Assembly (NCBI GenBank): GCA_958510875.1 | Contig: OY294068.1 | Location: 15,849,282 to 15,913,281 of the forward strand | Length of the DNA stretch: 64,000 nt | Source of the DNA: Endomychus coccineus | Taxonomy: Eukaryota > Arthropoda > Insecta > Coleoptera > Endomychidae | Reading direction: 5' to 3' | Shown here: positions 12,286 through 23,669 of the stretch, piece after piece | How the letters are laid out: each line of letters opens with the position of its first letter | Numbering within the stretch: the first letter of the stretch is position 1 | Position numbers and translations under genes: made by a program | The notes under the pieces: model-generated | What the model saw: only the letters and a program-made list of their open reading frames with translations | The model's database searches: none | What the model was told of the DNA's origin: nothing

Positions 12286-12289
12286 TTCA

Positions 12290-12510
12290 ATCCGTTTAAT
12301 CCCATCGCAATATGACCAATTCCAGTCCAATACGACCAATTTCTGTTGAATACGAACAATTTCTGCTCAATCCTTTACTTTAGAACTACTTATTGTCGAA
12401 AAATCCATATCAATTTCCGATGTAGTGATGTCGACAAATCCTGACCTATTCCGACCAATTATGTCTAGTATATGTCCTATCTTGTCCAATTTCGTCCAAT
12501 ATCAAGAAAT
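12290..12510. repeat. Degenerate short-period repeat
   Basis: Words of the type tccaatacgaccaatttctg recur irregularly (12315-12365, 12440-12510) with a spacing near 20 bp. The period is blurred, so this is either an old minisatellite or low-complexity drift. Confidence 0.45.
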
Positions 12511-13089
12511 CCAATCTTAGTGTACGTTTTGGGGCGAGTGAACTACCCCTGGGTTTACAGAGGATAGAGTGAACGTGTCAAAATAAATTCTAAATCCATT
12601 TTTACGCAGTTTTGTCATTAATCATCAGTTCAAGTATGTCATGATTTTATTAAACCCACATCCTGCAAAAAAACCGCTGATAGCGTTGCTTAGATAAATA
12701 TAAGCACTTATTAACATTTACGTTACATTTATAAAGTAATTCTTATAAAAGAATTCTACCGTAGATATGTTCTTCACAATCATTTTATTATTGTTATTGC
12801 TAGCGCTTGTCAAGGAAAATAAACTTATGCAATGTAATGTGTTTCTAAAGATACTTATTTCTCGTGTTAATGACATTCTACCATTACATTTCATATTGAC
12901 AACTCTCAAACAACACTTTTTTTCAATATGAACTAAAGAATATAAAGCCAAGTTTTTCTCCGAACCATGATAGGCTACGGAGATCTAGAATGGAATAGAA
13001 ATGTTGACCATAGTGATTTAAATTATGGGAAAGTCCTGGGAACTTGTAAGGGTTAAGGCCGAAATCATTCTCCAAACCATAAGTTCTCG

Positions 13090-13610
13090 GATGGATTATA
13101 ATTTATTAAAACTAAATTCCTCTATTTCTCCAGGTACAAAAATTGACAACCTTGTTTGAATAGAAGAATAATAGACAACACCTCTAGTAATTATATCAAT
13201 AACTGTAGCTGCAATGAATACCCCAAAAGACCGATTTTTAGCCAATTCTGCTAATCTATTTTGGAAAAAACCATACAATATTTACATCGTTCAAATCGGA
13301 AAAAAATGCTCCCTCCTACGATTAAAGCAGTTGCAGTTACCAGAGATTTCAAAGAAATTTGACCGTTTCCATACATAATAGCAAACCTGTATATTCCAAG
13401 AAGGAATATATTTGTTTCAATAATCAATGAAATATTGAATACTTTCGATTTTATAAGAAATAAAGAATGAAAGTGAAACAGTATACTGTTATAAAGATGA
13501 GGGTGTTGTATAGTAACATGTTGAGGGATGCCTTTGTATGTCATTGAGTTAAACTCTTGATTGCGAATGTACTTCAGTAATTCCACCCTCGTTCTTGCAT
13601 CGCACCCCTG
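13090..13610 (-). pseudogene. Possible broken membrane-protein fragment, unidentified
   Basis: Two overlapping minus-strand frames (13586-13251 and 13278-13096) together give about 150 residues with hydrophobic stretches (for example LVTATALIVGGSIFF and FGVFIAATVIDII). They read as one protein with a frameshift near 13265. I do not recognise a family and no clean splice sites join the parts. It may equally be chance; AT-rich DNA readily encodes hydrophobic runs. Confidence 0.25.
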
Positions 13611-14517
13611 AATCTAGTTCCCTGACCTAACTATGCAGGAAAATCGATAAAACACATCCTGGAAGGCCTACACTAGTTGGTATTTAGAAAAATCCCATTA
13701 AATTTTGGTGTATAGTCACATTAAAAAATATAATGCCGGTTATATGAACAGTTCAAAGATACTAAATAATAGTTCAATCAATATTTAATTTGGAAAATTC
13801 AAAATTCTCGTAAATATTATGATCGATCAATAATTATCATATCATTTAGTAAATCGAGATATTATTTGAAACTAGCTGTTAGTTATTGCATCAGTGGCAT
13901 AGGATTTTCGTTCCAATGAGATTAAAATCGCATGTCTCGCAAAATGTAATATGTTGAAAATTTGATAAGAACAATTTCCGATATTATCAAATATAAAAAA
14001 ATTCATATTTTTTGACAAACGCCGTATACGACTCAAAAAATTTAATATCAGATGATTGTATCTTAGATTTTAGAACATGCAGAAGTTTTTATGATGAATA
14101 ACGTTTTTTCCTAAAATTAATAATAAAAAAGTTGTCCATATGGTTCCAACTTGTGAGACATATTGTATAAATGTTTAGTCACATCTGCACCTGGTATTAA
14201 ACTGCGTACGGCCTTTGTTTTCGTCAATTCGTCATAATCTGTAAATGTAAAATGCGTTTCGAGAGAGATTACAAATATTTTTACTTATAGTACGATAATG
14301 ATAAATTTGTAAAGACATTACAAGCTTCAGCTGATATGGTGTTGCCACAATAGCCTCAACAATTCTGTTATCAAAGAGTTGTTGCCTGCAGGCTTCGCTT
14401 GGTGATTCGACATTCGGCTCCAGGATATCATTCCCCGAGTTTCAAGACAGACTGATATATATTAAAAATGATTAGAAACAGCGAAAGATGTGGAAAGACG
14501 TCAAATTATACTCCAAG

Positions 14518-14817
14518 TCATGACATTGAAAGTTTATTTGAAATGATAATAATAATAATAATAGTTAGAAGATGTTTGGCATTTTCAGTACTCTTCTCTT
14601 GAGTAAACCCAAACTGTTGATTAGAAAGTGATTTTTTCTCTACGATTTTTGAGAGATTGGTTATCAAGGATATCGGTCTATAGTTACGCATGTCTGTCTG
14701 GTCTCCATTTTGAAGATTGGCTTGACTAAAGATTCCTTCAGAACCATTCATGAATATTAGATTCACGATGTAGCACAGAGGATCACATACTCCGAATATC
14801 TCCCGTATAATAACCAA
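14518..14817 (-). pseudogene. Non-LTR reverse transcriptase fragment ending in a TTA microsatellite
   Basis: The frame encodes DPLCYIVNLIFMNG...NGDQTDMRNYRPISLITNLSK, the linker and first reverse transcriptase blocks (NYRPISL is the diagnostic word) of jockey/CR1-like elements. It runs into an (aat)n tract at 14540-14560. An indel near 'SEGIFSQ' breaks the family pattern. Confidence 0.75.
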
Positions 14818-14823
14818 TAGGTT

Positions 14824-15450
14824 CCAACGAGGGAAGTGCCAGACACTTTGATTGTTGGTTATGATGCCAACTCATATCACCTGATGTGGAGCAGCACCGA
14901 CACCAATCACCGGAGCAGAGCTCTGGTCGAGTTCCTGGTTACTACCAACCTTGAAATTCTCAATAGAGGGCAGGAGCCCACGTTTCCTGATGTTGTCAGA
15001 AGACAGGTAATTAACCTTTCACAATGCTTCCAAACTATCTTGAGACACATTAGAGGATGAAGGCTCATAAGAACCTTCTCTCTCTGATCATTCTCAAATT
15101 TTATTTGCTGTTTGAGGTGCCCTGGAAAAACGGGAGAGCTGGATTAGGAATCCCAGAAGTAATAGCTGGGAAAACTATCAGAAGAGCCTGCAAGAAAATC
15201 GGATAACGTTCCCGAAGAAAAAAAGCTCGGTGAATGAAATAGACTAGGCAGCGGATCTCTTGCGGAATGTAATAACAGAGACAGCCTGGCGGGAATCACG
15301 AAGGAACTACAGGGGGCAAATGAGATCAGCTCAGAAAGGAAGCTGGCGAGTCTTCTGCAGTGAAATTGAAATAGGCAAAGACGCAGCTAAACTGAACAAG
15401 ATACTAGCTGGAAGCCATAGAATAAACAGATTCACATACATTAAGTTTCG
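14824..15450 (+). pseudogene. R1/Loa-type LINE: endonuclease and linker fragments
   Basis: At 14836-15050 the translation VGYDANSYHLMWSSTDTNHR followed by LVEFLVTTNLEILNRG matches the apurinic-like endonuclease of R1/Loa-clade LINEs (the D-A-N-S-x-H block and the TTNLEILNRG block). At 15260-15420 a second frame (SYRG/NYRGQMRSAQKGSWRVFCSEI, AAKLNKILAGSH) matches the region between endonuclease and reverse transcriptase in the same elements. Stops and frame changes between them show decay. Confidence 0.75.
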
Positions 15451-15595
15451 GTGAAGTTAGGTTGCACCCCTATTGTAGTAATAAAAAAAATTGGATGTAA
15501 GTATACTATTTCTATTTTGAATAGTAGACTTCCGCGGATAGCTAATCTTGAAAAATCTTGGCTTCCGGATGGATTCAGCGTCACAATAACACGAC

Positions 15596-15650
15596 TCGAT
15601 GCCGACGTTTCTCCAACCATCACAGTTGGCATCTTCAGAGCAGGCTTGAG
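15596..15650 (-). ncRNA. Hammerhead ribozyme-like motif in the Penelope pLTR (decayed)
   Basis: Read on the minus strand, the core CTGAAGA (15638-15632) is followed by a helix II candidate (CCAAC at 15628-15624 pairing with GTTGG around 15618-15613, one bulged G and a T-A closing pair), then GAAAC, then GTC as the two-base-pair stem III and cleavage triplet (about 15610-15604). A weak stem I of about four pairs can form from flanking TGCT and GGCA. This is the minimal arrangement described for hammerheads of Penelope-like retroelements. Whether it still cleaves is unknown. Confidence 0.6.
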
Positions 15651-15769
15651 GCTTGAACTGAAACAGATTCTACTGGTTTCTGTAGCCGTATTTATTGTAG
15701 GAAAAATAGAACGTTCAATTTCACAAATTATCGGTCATTCTTCCCTTCCTGATCCAGATAAGAAATTTC

Positions 15770-16857
15770 TTACCCCCCATTGTTCAAAATGCCCCCGTTT
15801 ATATGGTTTGCCTAAAAAATTATAAACCCTCGGTTCCCCTGAGACCAATTGTCTGCACTATCGGATCCCCTACTTATAAACTCTCTCGTTATCTGTCATC
15901 TATTCTCAAACCTCTCGAAGTTTCATTCTAAATTCCTTTCATTTCGTTGAAAAACTCCAAACGCTAAAAGTTTGCTCGTCAGCTTCGACGTCGAATCACT
16001 CTTTACCAATGTTCCGAAAATCTTGTTCCCTTCGTCAATCATTTAAATTCATTACATCCTTTTCACCATGGAAGTTGAATCAAAAAGGTTAACAACTCCC
16101 GTTCCTAGATGTATTAGTTAGTCGACAGACTGACGGTACTTTAGAACATTCTGTGTATCGAAAACCCACTCACACCGATAGATACCTCAATGGCCTTTCC
16201 CACCACCATCCTGACCAAAAGCAATCTGTCATAAACTCCTTGGTTCACAGAGCTGTCAAATCATCTCAACCTCAATCTTTAAAATCAGAATTAAAACATC
16301 TGTATTATTATCAAACAATTTCTCCCATTACAACATTCAAAAAGCCATAAAGAAATACACTTCGCCTAAAATTTCAAATTAACTTGAGCCACAAACCCCC
16401 CGCATGCTTTACCCACTGGCTATCTTCCATATATTGAAAATGTAACAGATCGAATTTCCAAAATCCTTAAAGAACATAATATTTCGACTCGGTTTTCCAC
16501 ACTTACAAAACTATCTCAGTTTTACAAACCTATTAAAGATCCCCAGAAAGTGTTTATAGCATTCCCTGTTCTTGCGGTAAAGTCTACATTGGTGAAACAG
16601 GTCGTACAGTAGCTACTAGTGTGAAAGAACATGAGCGCTGTACAAGGCTTCGTAACACCAGTAGATCTGCACTTGCGGAACACAAGTTTGACACTGATCA
16701 TCAAATCCTTTTCGAAAATACTAAAATCCTAGCCCGAGCCCCAAATTTCTATCAGCGAAAAATCCTTGAAGCTATAGAAATCCTAAAACATCCAAATAGG
16801 GATATTACCTTCCCAACATTTGAGAACCCATCCTGGAAAATTCTACTTCGCACATGA
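15770..16857 (+). pseudogene. Penelope-like reverse transcriptase / GIY-YIG endonuclease, degenerate
   Basis: Pieces in order: an LRPIVCTIGSPTY-like and LSRYLSSILKPL segment (about 15830-15930), SFDVESLFTNVP (about 15980-16020, the catalytic-block region of Penelope RTs), YRKPTHTDRYLNGLSHHHP (16156-16220), and the endonuclease: SCGKVYIGETGRT with REHE/KEHERC, TRSALAEHKFDTDH (16570-16700) and a final FPTFENPSWKILL. Several frameshifts and stops separate the blocks. Identity as Penelope is clear; it is inactive. Confidence 0.88.
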
Positions 16858-17404
16858 TCACACAACGGCAGGGTCAGGTGCCACAACGGAGTTAACCACC
16901 GGAATAAAGGCAGTGAACTGTGTAGCGTGAAGGATTTTTCCTACAATAAATACAGCTACAGAAATCAGTAGAATCAGTTCCAGTTCAAGCCTGCCCTGAA
17001 GTGTTTTTATGACGCGGAATCCATCAGAAGCCAAGATTTTCATATTATTTCTAAACAGCCATCAACGTTAGACTGTAAAATACCCATCGTACGAGTACAG
17101 TTGGAAATGTCTACTTCAATTATTTAGTTATTACAAAAGGTGTATTTCCACCGAGTTTTCCATGTTTCGTGCGTTGCCAATGAAGAACAGTGGCGCCAGT
17201 TGCGGACGCTGTCGCGGCATCCTAGACTGTTTTGTTCCGCTGACTGACCACCCCCACGTCGCGACGATGTTAAGGTCTGCCAAAACTCCCCTTTTATTAG
17301 ATCGATAGACAAGGCCGAGGGTGCATATTAACTCACATTCTCTCTTCGGCCAAAATGAACTCTGGCGCGTGCAATAACTAGGTACACGTCTATCGGTTTT
17401 ATAT

Positions 17405-17690
17405 TGCTGTATCGTTCTATATCGAAATAGTTTGCGAGTCAGCTGGAAATCAGCCTACTGTTAACGACAAATTACTCATTTGTGAGTTACATATTAATTT
17501 ATTTTAATTTAATTCAATGTGGAGGTAATGTAATACATGAAGGGGGACTACATGACAGTTATTCTCAAATCAAATTTACATTTTTACATCAATAATAATA
17601 ATCTCCTTCTACAATACTCTCAAACCACTATTTTTAATAAGTATTTCACAACAATTTGAAGTCAAAATCAATAATTGCAACAGGGAATCG
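17405..17690. repeat. Interspersed repeat, copy 1
   Basis: This segment (from tgctgtatcgttctatatcg through caggga and the following ttttcct) is repeated at 18051-18325 in the same orientation with small indels (a 15-20 bp block near 17535 is missing from the second copy). It has no coding potential. Confidence 0.85.
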
Positions 17691-17924
17691 TTTTCCTCGA
17701 TCTCCCCCCATAATACTCGATCACGACCGTTTTTATCCAGGAATTTATAAAAATATGGAAACTTCTTTCTCGTATAGAAGAATTATTTGTCGTCATAAGT
17801 TCATGTTCCGAATTAAAATATTTGTTTCAACAATCAATTAACAAATCCAAATAGACCGAATATATATCAATTTAAAAACAACCACAAGAGTAACAATTAA
17901 ATTATTTTTTCTCAGTAATGTTGC

Positions 17925-18045
17925 GCCCATTTTGGTTTATAGACACCATGAACAACATTCTGGAGCAAATTCTACAATCCTGTTTCCAAATAATTCCATT
18001 AATTAATCATGCAATCACATTGATATAGTCTGCCATTTGGAAAAG
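17925..18045. repeat. Interspersed repeat also present at 20986-21115
   Basis: Shared words include ctggagcaaattctacaatc and tgatatagtctg. In this copy it is followed directly by the 18051-18325 repeat; at 20986 it is preceded by a long hairpin and followed by other sequence. The pieces therefore look like modules of one larger, shuffled repeat. Confidence 0.75.
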
Positions 18046-18050
18046 TGTAC

Positions 18051-18325
18051 TGCTGTATCGTTCTATATCGAAATATCTTGGGAGTCAGCTGGAAATAAGC
18101 CTACTATTAACGACAAATTACTTATTTGCAAGTTACATATTAATTTATTTTAATTCAATGTGGAGGTTATGTAGTAAATAGGACAGTTATTCTCAAATCA
18201 AATTTACATTATTACATCAATAATAATAAACTCCTTCTACAATACTCTCAAACCACTATTTTTAATAAGAAATTCACAAAAACTTGAAGTCAAAATCGAT
18301 AATTGTAACAGGGAAAAGTTTTCCT
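18051..18325. repeat. Interspersed repeat, copy 2 of the 17405-17690 sequence
   Basis: Direct repeat of 17405-17690, about 645 bp downstream. It abuts the inverted unit at 18331, sharing the word gggaaaagttttcct at the junction. Confidence 0.85.
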
Positions 18326-18330
18326 GGATT

Positions 18331-19445
18331 CAATTGGTTTTTTTAAGCTAACTATTAGTATACCAAATTGAAAGATAAAATATCAATCTATAACAGTCCG
18401 AAAATTGACCAATTGGAACCGGAAGTTGATGAAGTGCATAAGATTTGATGCTGTTTCACATTCCTATGACATATTTAAAAAATCAGTTATAATCATATTT
18501 TAATGATAACATACACCATTTGAGGGCAATAAATAAGTAAAAAGTCATAGTTACTTGATATTATTATTTTTACATTTCCAGTTTATCGTTTCATTCATAA
18601 TCATTTAGAAAAAATTCTACATTTAAAAACATTTAAATTACTAGTAACGAAAATGGTGGATAAAAAATTACTATAAACCTTAATGAGGATCATTTACCAT
18701 TAAATTTTCCTATATTATGTAGATACAATTATTAGATAGTATATTTGTCACAGCAAAAGTTGTATATATTCTTATATTAAATGAACTCACCCAGCACTCA
18801 TAGGTTTTGCACAACAGACTTTTTGAAAGAAATTTATTTCTTAGAATTGAAAAGTAGGCATGAAATTTTTGTTGTCTTTCCATAAAATTTTAAGTATACA
18901 AAAACTGTGAATCGGATTATAGATGTTTGTCGTCCAAAAAATCTATATTGAATAATGACACAAGGGAACCAGTCTGAAAAATATTTTATTCCATCAACTT
19001 CCGGTTCCAATTGGTCAATTTTCGGACTGTTATAAATTCATATTTTATCTTTGAATTTGGTATACAGATTTCTAGCTCAGAAAACCAATTGAGTCCATTT
19101 TTTGCAAGAAAAAGGTCTAAATTTTGGTAAATTCCATCAATTTTCGGTTCTAATTGGCCATTTTCCGGACGATTAAGAATGATCTCGTTATCTTTGAATT
19201 TGGTATAGTGATTGATAGCTCAAAAAAACCAATCGAGTTTATTTTTTGGAAGAAAATGGTCTAAATTATGGTGAATTTCATCAACTTCCGGTTCCAGTTG
19301 GCCAACTTTCGGGCGATTATGAATGACCTTGTCATCTTTGGATTCGGTTTAGTGATTGCAAGCTCAAAAAAACCAATTGAGTTTATTTTTTGCAAGAAAA
19401 AGGTATAAATTATGTTAAATATCATCAACTTGCCAATTGGTCAAT
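18331..19445. repeat. Inverted unit plus about three and a half tandem 144-bp units
   Basis: A unit beginning catcaacttccggttccaat occurs at 18992, 19135, 19279 and 19423 (spacings 143, 144, 144). An inverted copy of the first part of the unit lies at 18331-18434 (caattggttttttt...aaccggaagttgatga). The whole therefore looks like a satellite-bearing, MITE-like structure: one inverted arm on the left, an expanded tandem array on the right. No protein-coding signal. Confidence 0.85.
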
Positions 19446-19559
19446 TTCCAAGTGATGAATAATTCTGTTATTTTTTTATATATTTTTTTTAAATATTAAC
19501 TTTATTTATAGTTATATTAGGTATTTTTTTGGGTTATGAATTAGCTAAGCTTAATTAAT

Positions 19560-19692
19560 TGGAGGGGGGGATGACCGGTCAGGTTTTATGTGTTATGAAT
19601 GATCCTGATAACTCCACAAATCGAATCCCACAAAAAATTTTCGATTCTGACCTACATGTCTTTTTTCTAATTTTCCGATTCGTTGCCTAGAC
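19560..19692. repeat. Right end of a palindromic TA-flanked repeat family
   Basis: The words atgaatgatcctgataac, cgattctgacctacatg and the terminal gcctagac followed by TA (19693-19694) match the right ends of the complete elements at 30898 and 57568. The left arm is not evident. Just to the right, 20040-20100 contain cgacccaaaaacctcc, the family core in reverse. Confidence 0.6.
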
Positions 19693-20843
19693 TATACGGT
19701 TATACAACAGTTTTGGCAATTCAAAATTGACATCGAAACATAAACGTGAACCAACACGACACTGGAAAAATTCCATTCAAAGGAAAGGATAATTCATAAT
19801 AAAATTTTCCGCGTTTTTCTGGAAAATGATATTTTCGAACATTTTAAATATCAAATTCGTTATCAGCCCTATAGCGACCTATCACGCGATAATTTCAATG
19901 ACGTGGAAAGATTTTCTTCCCAGGTTTTCCACAAATTTTCCTGGTTTTCTGCGATTCGGGATCGAAATATGCGACTGTCAACGTTAAAGTATGCGTTGAA
20001 ATGACCAAATTTTCCAGATGGTTTGTCCATTAAATGAATTTTCCGGGAAAATGACCCCGCATTCATGAGAAACGACCCAAAAACCTCCTGGAACCAATTT
20101 TGGAGGTTTAATTTTAATTTTTTGATTGATTAAAGATTATCTTAAAAAGAGGGGTTAAGAATGGGATCAATTTTGAGAATAGGGGTGAATTGGGGGTAAT
20201 GGTACATTGCTCAGTAGTGACGAATGACCTTCATAGTCCATAGAAAATCATGCAACAAAAATTTTTTCCGATACGACCGTCTACAATTTTTTAAAGACAG
20301 TCGGCTTATTTTCCCGCCATAATGACTGGACTATTTACAATCAATTCAATATATACCCTTGTATTCTCATATTGTAACTGCGAGCTAGTTATTAAAACAG
20401 GTGATGATCAATTTTCGGTTGCATAAAGGCGATGTGAAATGCAGGCAAACGTAAATCCTGAGATTCGACGGACAGGCTAGTTTATGTAACATCTGACGAT
20501 CGCTACTCTCATATTGAAGGAAAACGCCTTGCTACTGAATCGCGATAATTCATTTATAGTAAATAAGACAGAAATTGCAAAAAAGTCTGCCATCGATGAA
20601 ACTTCGATGGTTTGATTGTATGCTCTTTTAACTGCGGAGGAGTGCATGACATTGAACTACCACTATCAGACATTATCAAAAATTGAAAAAATATTTCTCG
20701 TAAATGTCAGTACCAAATTCCATAGAAACTCGATTTCCATAGAAACACTAAGAAAGAAAATCCGAATGCTTTGAATGTTTAATGAATTTTTCCCGCAATA
20801 TGTAACTTAATGTTTATATTTTTCATGATTGTAAAAAAATAGT

Positions 20844-20968
20844 GTTTATATCATGGCCGCGAAATTCTTTAGCAATCCTCGAGATTATCTTGCCTCGGCC
20901 GCAAGCGGCCTCGACGATAATTTTTCTCTCGATTGCAAGAGTCGTTTCGCGGCCTTGATATAAAAATA
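20844..20968. repeat. Long near-perfect hairpin
   Basis: About 60 bp (tatatcatggccgcgaaa ... tcggccgc) are followed almost without spacer by their inverted copy (gcggcctcgac ... tttcgcggccttgata). It is GC-richer than the surroundings. Probably a tiny foldback element or the terminal arms of one after internal loss. Confidence 0.8.
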
Positions 20969-21477
20969 TCTATTTTCTCAATGATCTTGCTCCCAGTTTG
21001 GCTTATAGACAGCACAAACAAGAATCTGGAGCAAATTCTACAATCCTATTTCCAAGTAATTCCAGTAATCATGTAATCAATCATATTGATATAGTCTGGC
21101 ATTTAGAAAAGTGTCAATAAATTGGAAGAATAATAACCTTGAATTACTGTTCGACTGATATTTATTTATGATTTCAATCAATGTATTGATATTAGGGACA
21201 TTTCGAAATACTGTAGAATTTAGATATGAAAGATTACATTACGATTAAAATAAAAATAAAATAAAAATGATTTTGAAACAGGCTTAATTAAACAGAATGT
21301 GTAAATATGTATAAATGTCTGAGTACTTAAATATCCTTATTTGACGGAATTATTTTGATGCAGTCTCAATTAATATAGGCTATATTGGTAAATAGAAAAT
21401 GAAATTAAATATGATTATACAGCTTGAATCAAATCGACAAAGTAAAGTAAGTAAAGGTAAATTTATTTTCTCAATAA

Positions 21478-22060
21478 TAATTAATAATAATAATAATAAT
21501 AATATAACTTTATTGAGAATAGAAATACTCTAATGGGAGGCGAAGATCTAGCAAAAGCTACTCAGCTTGACCCCCCAGATGAGCAAAATAATACATACAA
21601 ATTCTAAACCTAAGCCTAAATTAAATTAATACAAACGAGAAAGAAAATGACGATCCAGTATGATGACGAGCAATGAGAACACACTCTCAGCCCTCCGAAA
21701 AAATTCTGTCTCTAAGCCTCAAACGAAAGCTCTTCACTGACAAGTTTTCATGCTGTAAACAGTACTTATTAAATATTACCGGCGCATTGTACGAAAAAGA
21801 TCAAATGAAGATCATGCACATCCTGTCTAAAAGTAAGCTTCTGTCTCAAGTAAAGTGGTGACGAGGTAGACAACAATTTACAAACAAACATTGAGAAGTG
21901 GTAACTGTATAACTGTTCAACCCTAAGCCATCTGAGCTCCTTTATCTTATGTGAGATGTGGTCAATTATTGCGAAATGATAACAAGATATTAAGAGAACA
22001 AGTCGAACAATGCAGAAGAAATTTAAAATGAAATACAAAGACAAAAAAGACTAGGTGAAG
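21478..22060 (-). pseudogene. LINE 3' end with (ATT)n tail
   Basis: The minus-strand frame 22044-21769 encodes HKIKELRWLRVEQLYSYHF, then SSPLYLRQKL and FRQDVH, matching the C-terminal region of CR1/RTE-like insect LINE ORFs. Downstream on the same strand come a 3' UTR and the tract that appears on the plus strand as (aat)n at 21478-21502, a typical LINE tail. 5' truncated. Confidence 0.7.
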
Positions 22061-22329
22061 CTATTGCATAGCATTTTTTCTCAACTTATGCAATTATAAT
22101 TATTTATTTATTTTTAATTTATGCAGTATTTTTTTTTCTTTGATATTAATTCAAGTTTTTTCTTTGATATTAATTCAAGTTACACTTTTTGAGCGTGGTG
22201 ACCGATAAGAAAACAAATTTTTTTCTTTTATTGAATAAATGAGAAGTTAATATCGTTTAAAACATTTTTATTATCTTACAATACATGTAGGTTATTCAGG
22301 AATTTGTTATCATTGAACCTATAGGTTTA

Positions 22330-23192
22330 TGGTAACTTTAATAAGAGACATAAGTTTGAGACTTGATATCCTCTAAATATCTGGAAAATACCGCGTCAAT
22401 GGTGGCCCCATATTTTGTTGTGGATTCTTGTGGATCATTATTCATTTTCAAATTCAATTTTTCCGAAAGAAAAGTTATCAACCGCTCTGATTTTTTATCA
22501 GCGAAGTTGATGTTGAAATCGCCAGCCAAGATAAGTGGAAATTTATTACCATTTGTACCAAGTATGTTCGACCCTTCTTCAGTGTACTCCAGTAAAGTGC
22601 GATGAATAAAATGCTCTACCTCGTCCAATTTTGGATTCGGAGAAATGTAAATTGCTACCATGACTATGTGTAGGCCATTTCTAAGTTTGCATAAGCACGC
22701 ACAAATATCTCAAAAAATGAGCGCCTAACATTAACATCGCTAACGTGTGCAATATTTATTTCAATATTCGGAGTCATAATATAAGTTACATTATTATTAT
22801 TTTGGTAAATAGCTACCCCACCTTTTGGAACAGTATCTCGTTTGAATTTCAATCGGATTATCATGCGCCATGCAAGATTCGGTAAGAAGTAACACATTTG
22901 TTTGTCTCGTAACTGAATCTTGTAAATCGTATTTGTGACTATTTAGACTTTGGCAATTGAAAGTCATTATTGAAATGCCATTTCTATTACTAAGGAAATC
23001 TAAGACACTTTGAGCTGTCGTCTGAACACTATTTAAAGGCAGTCTTTTGAATTCTTGCAACAAAGATGCAGTCGATGCAGCTTGCCTTCGATTATTATAA
23101 AACTTGAATGTAGAATTATCGTTTTTTGTCGTGATATACAATTTTTCAATATTAGTCACCCGAGAGAGCGCAACATAAACGAGTTCCTGTTA
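22330..23192 (-). pseudogene. Helentron-type helicase C-terminus fused to endonuclease
   Basis: Reading the minus strand from 23192, QELVYVALS is followed after a short deletion by RVTNIEKLYI, the last motif of Pif1-type helicases of Helitrons. The frame then continues (23159-22797) through a linker into an endonuclease/exonuclease/phosphatase domain: ISIMTFNCQSLNSHKYDL, LLLTES, KGGVAIYQN, VAIYISPNP and LILAGDFNINFADKKSERL, to about 22340. A helicase followed by a C-terminal endonuclease marks the Helentron (Helitron2) group. At least two frameshifts (near 22900 and 22690) break it; the Rep and most of the helicase are missing. Confidence 0.8.
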
Positions 23193-23665
23193 TTTTTCGT
23201 TACGGAATTTCTTGATTCGGTCGCCGCGCTCAAAGCCCGCGATAAAAGCTATATTATGTAATATATGCAATAGCTTAATAGAAACAGGTACTCTCAGGTC
23301 TCTGCTACGCGCGTCTAACGTATAGACTCTAACTGACGCGTAGCGAGCTACTAGAGGCATATGTCAAAATGATTTCGTTCGTAGCTAATTACATAGGACG
23401 TCTGGAGTTCATGCAATTATGTTTTTAGATAATTCGAACCTTCTAATTTCGATAGGCCACGTGAAAATCCCGGAGTCTAAAGCGCTAGAGTGTTATAACA
23501 TTCGTATAAAATAGCGAAATTTCTCACTTTTAGAAACTTCAAATTAAATAATTAATTTGACACATGTTAGGTGTTTAGGTCTTATATTATTTTTCGTTAC
23601 GAAATTTCTTGATTCGGTCGCCGCGCTCAAAGCCCGCGATAAAAGCTATATGCAATAGCTTAAAA
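23193..23665 (+). mobile_element. Helentron-related non-autonomous element with repeated terminus
   Basis: The sequence from tttttcgttac through cgcgctcaaagcccgcgataaaagctat occurs twice, at 23193-23270 and 23588-23665. Each copy ends with a short hairpin (aagctat...atagctt), the stem-loop expected near a Helitron-type end. The 300 bp between the copies match the interior of the 7124-8107 element. The first copy cuts directly into the helicase gene. Confidence 0.7.
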
Positions 23666-23669
23666 CTTA

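Larger units (their letters stand above)
15520..17055 (+). mobile_element. Penelope-like element with inverted pLTR copies
   Basis: A degenerate reverse transcriptase plus GIY-YIG frame lies between two related sequences in opposite orientation: 15545-15720 and 16905-17050. Shared words are aatcttggcttc...ggattc and the stretch around ttctgtagccgtatttattg. Penelope-like elements are known for such terminal repeats (pLTRs) in direct or inverted arrangement. The left copy carries a hammerhead-like motif that the right copy has lost by deletion. Outer ends are not sharply defined. Confidence 0.75.

Noticed and set aside
13090..13610. Intact membrane-protein gene
   Set aside because: The two frames overlap in different registers without usable splice sites; at most a broken fragment.
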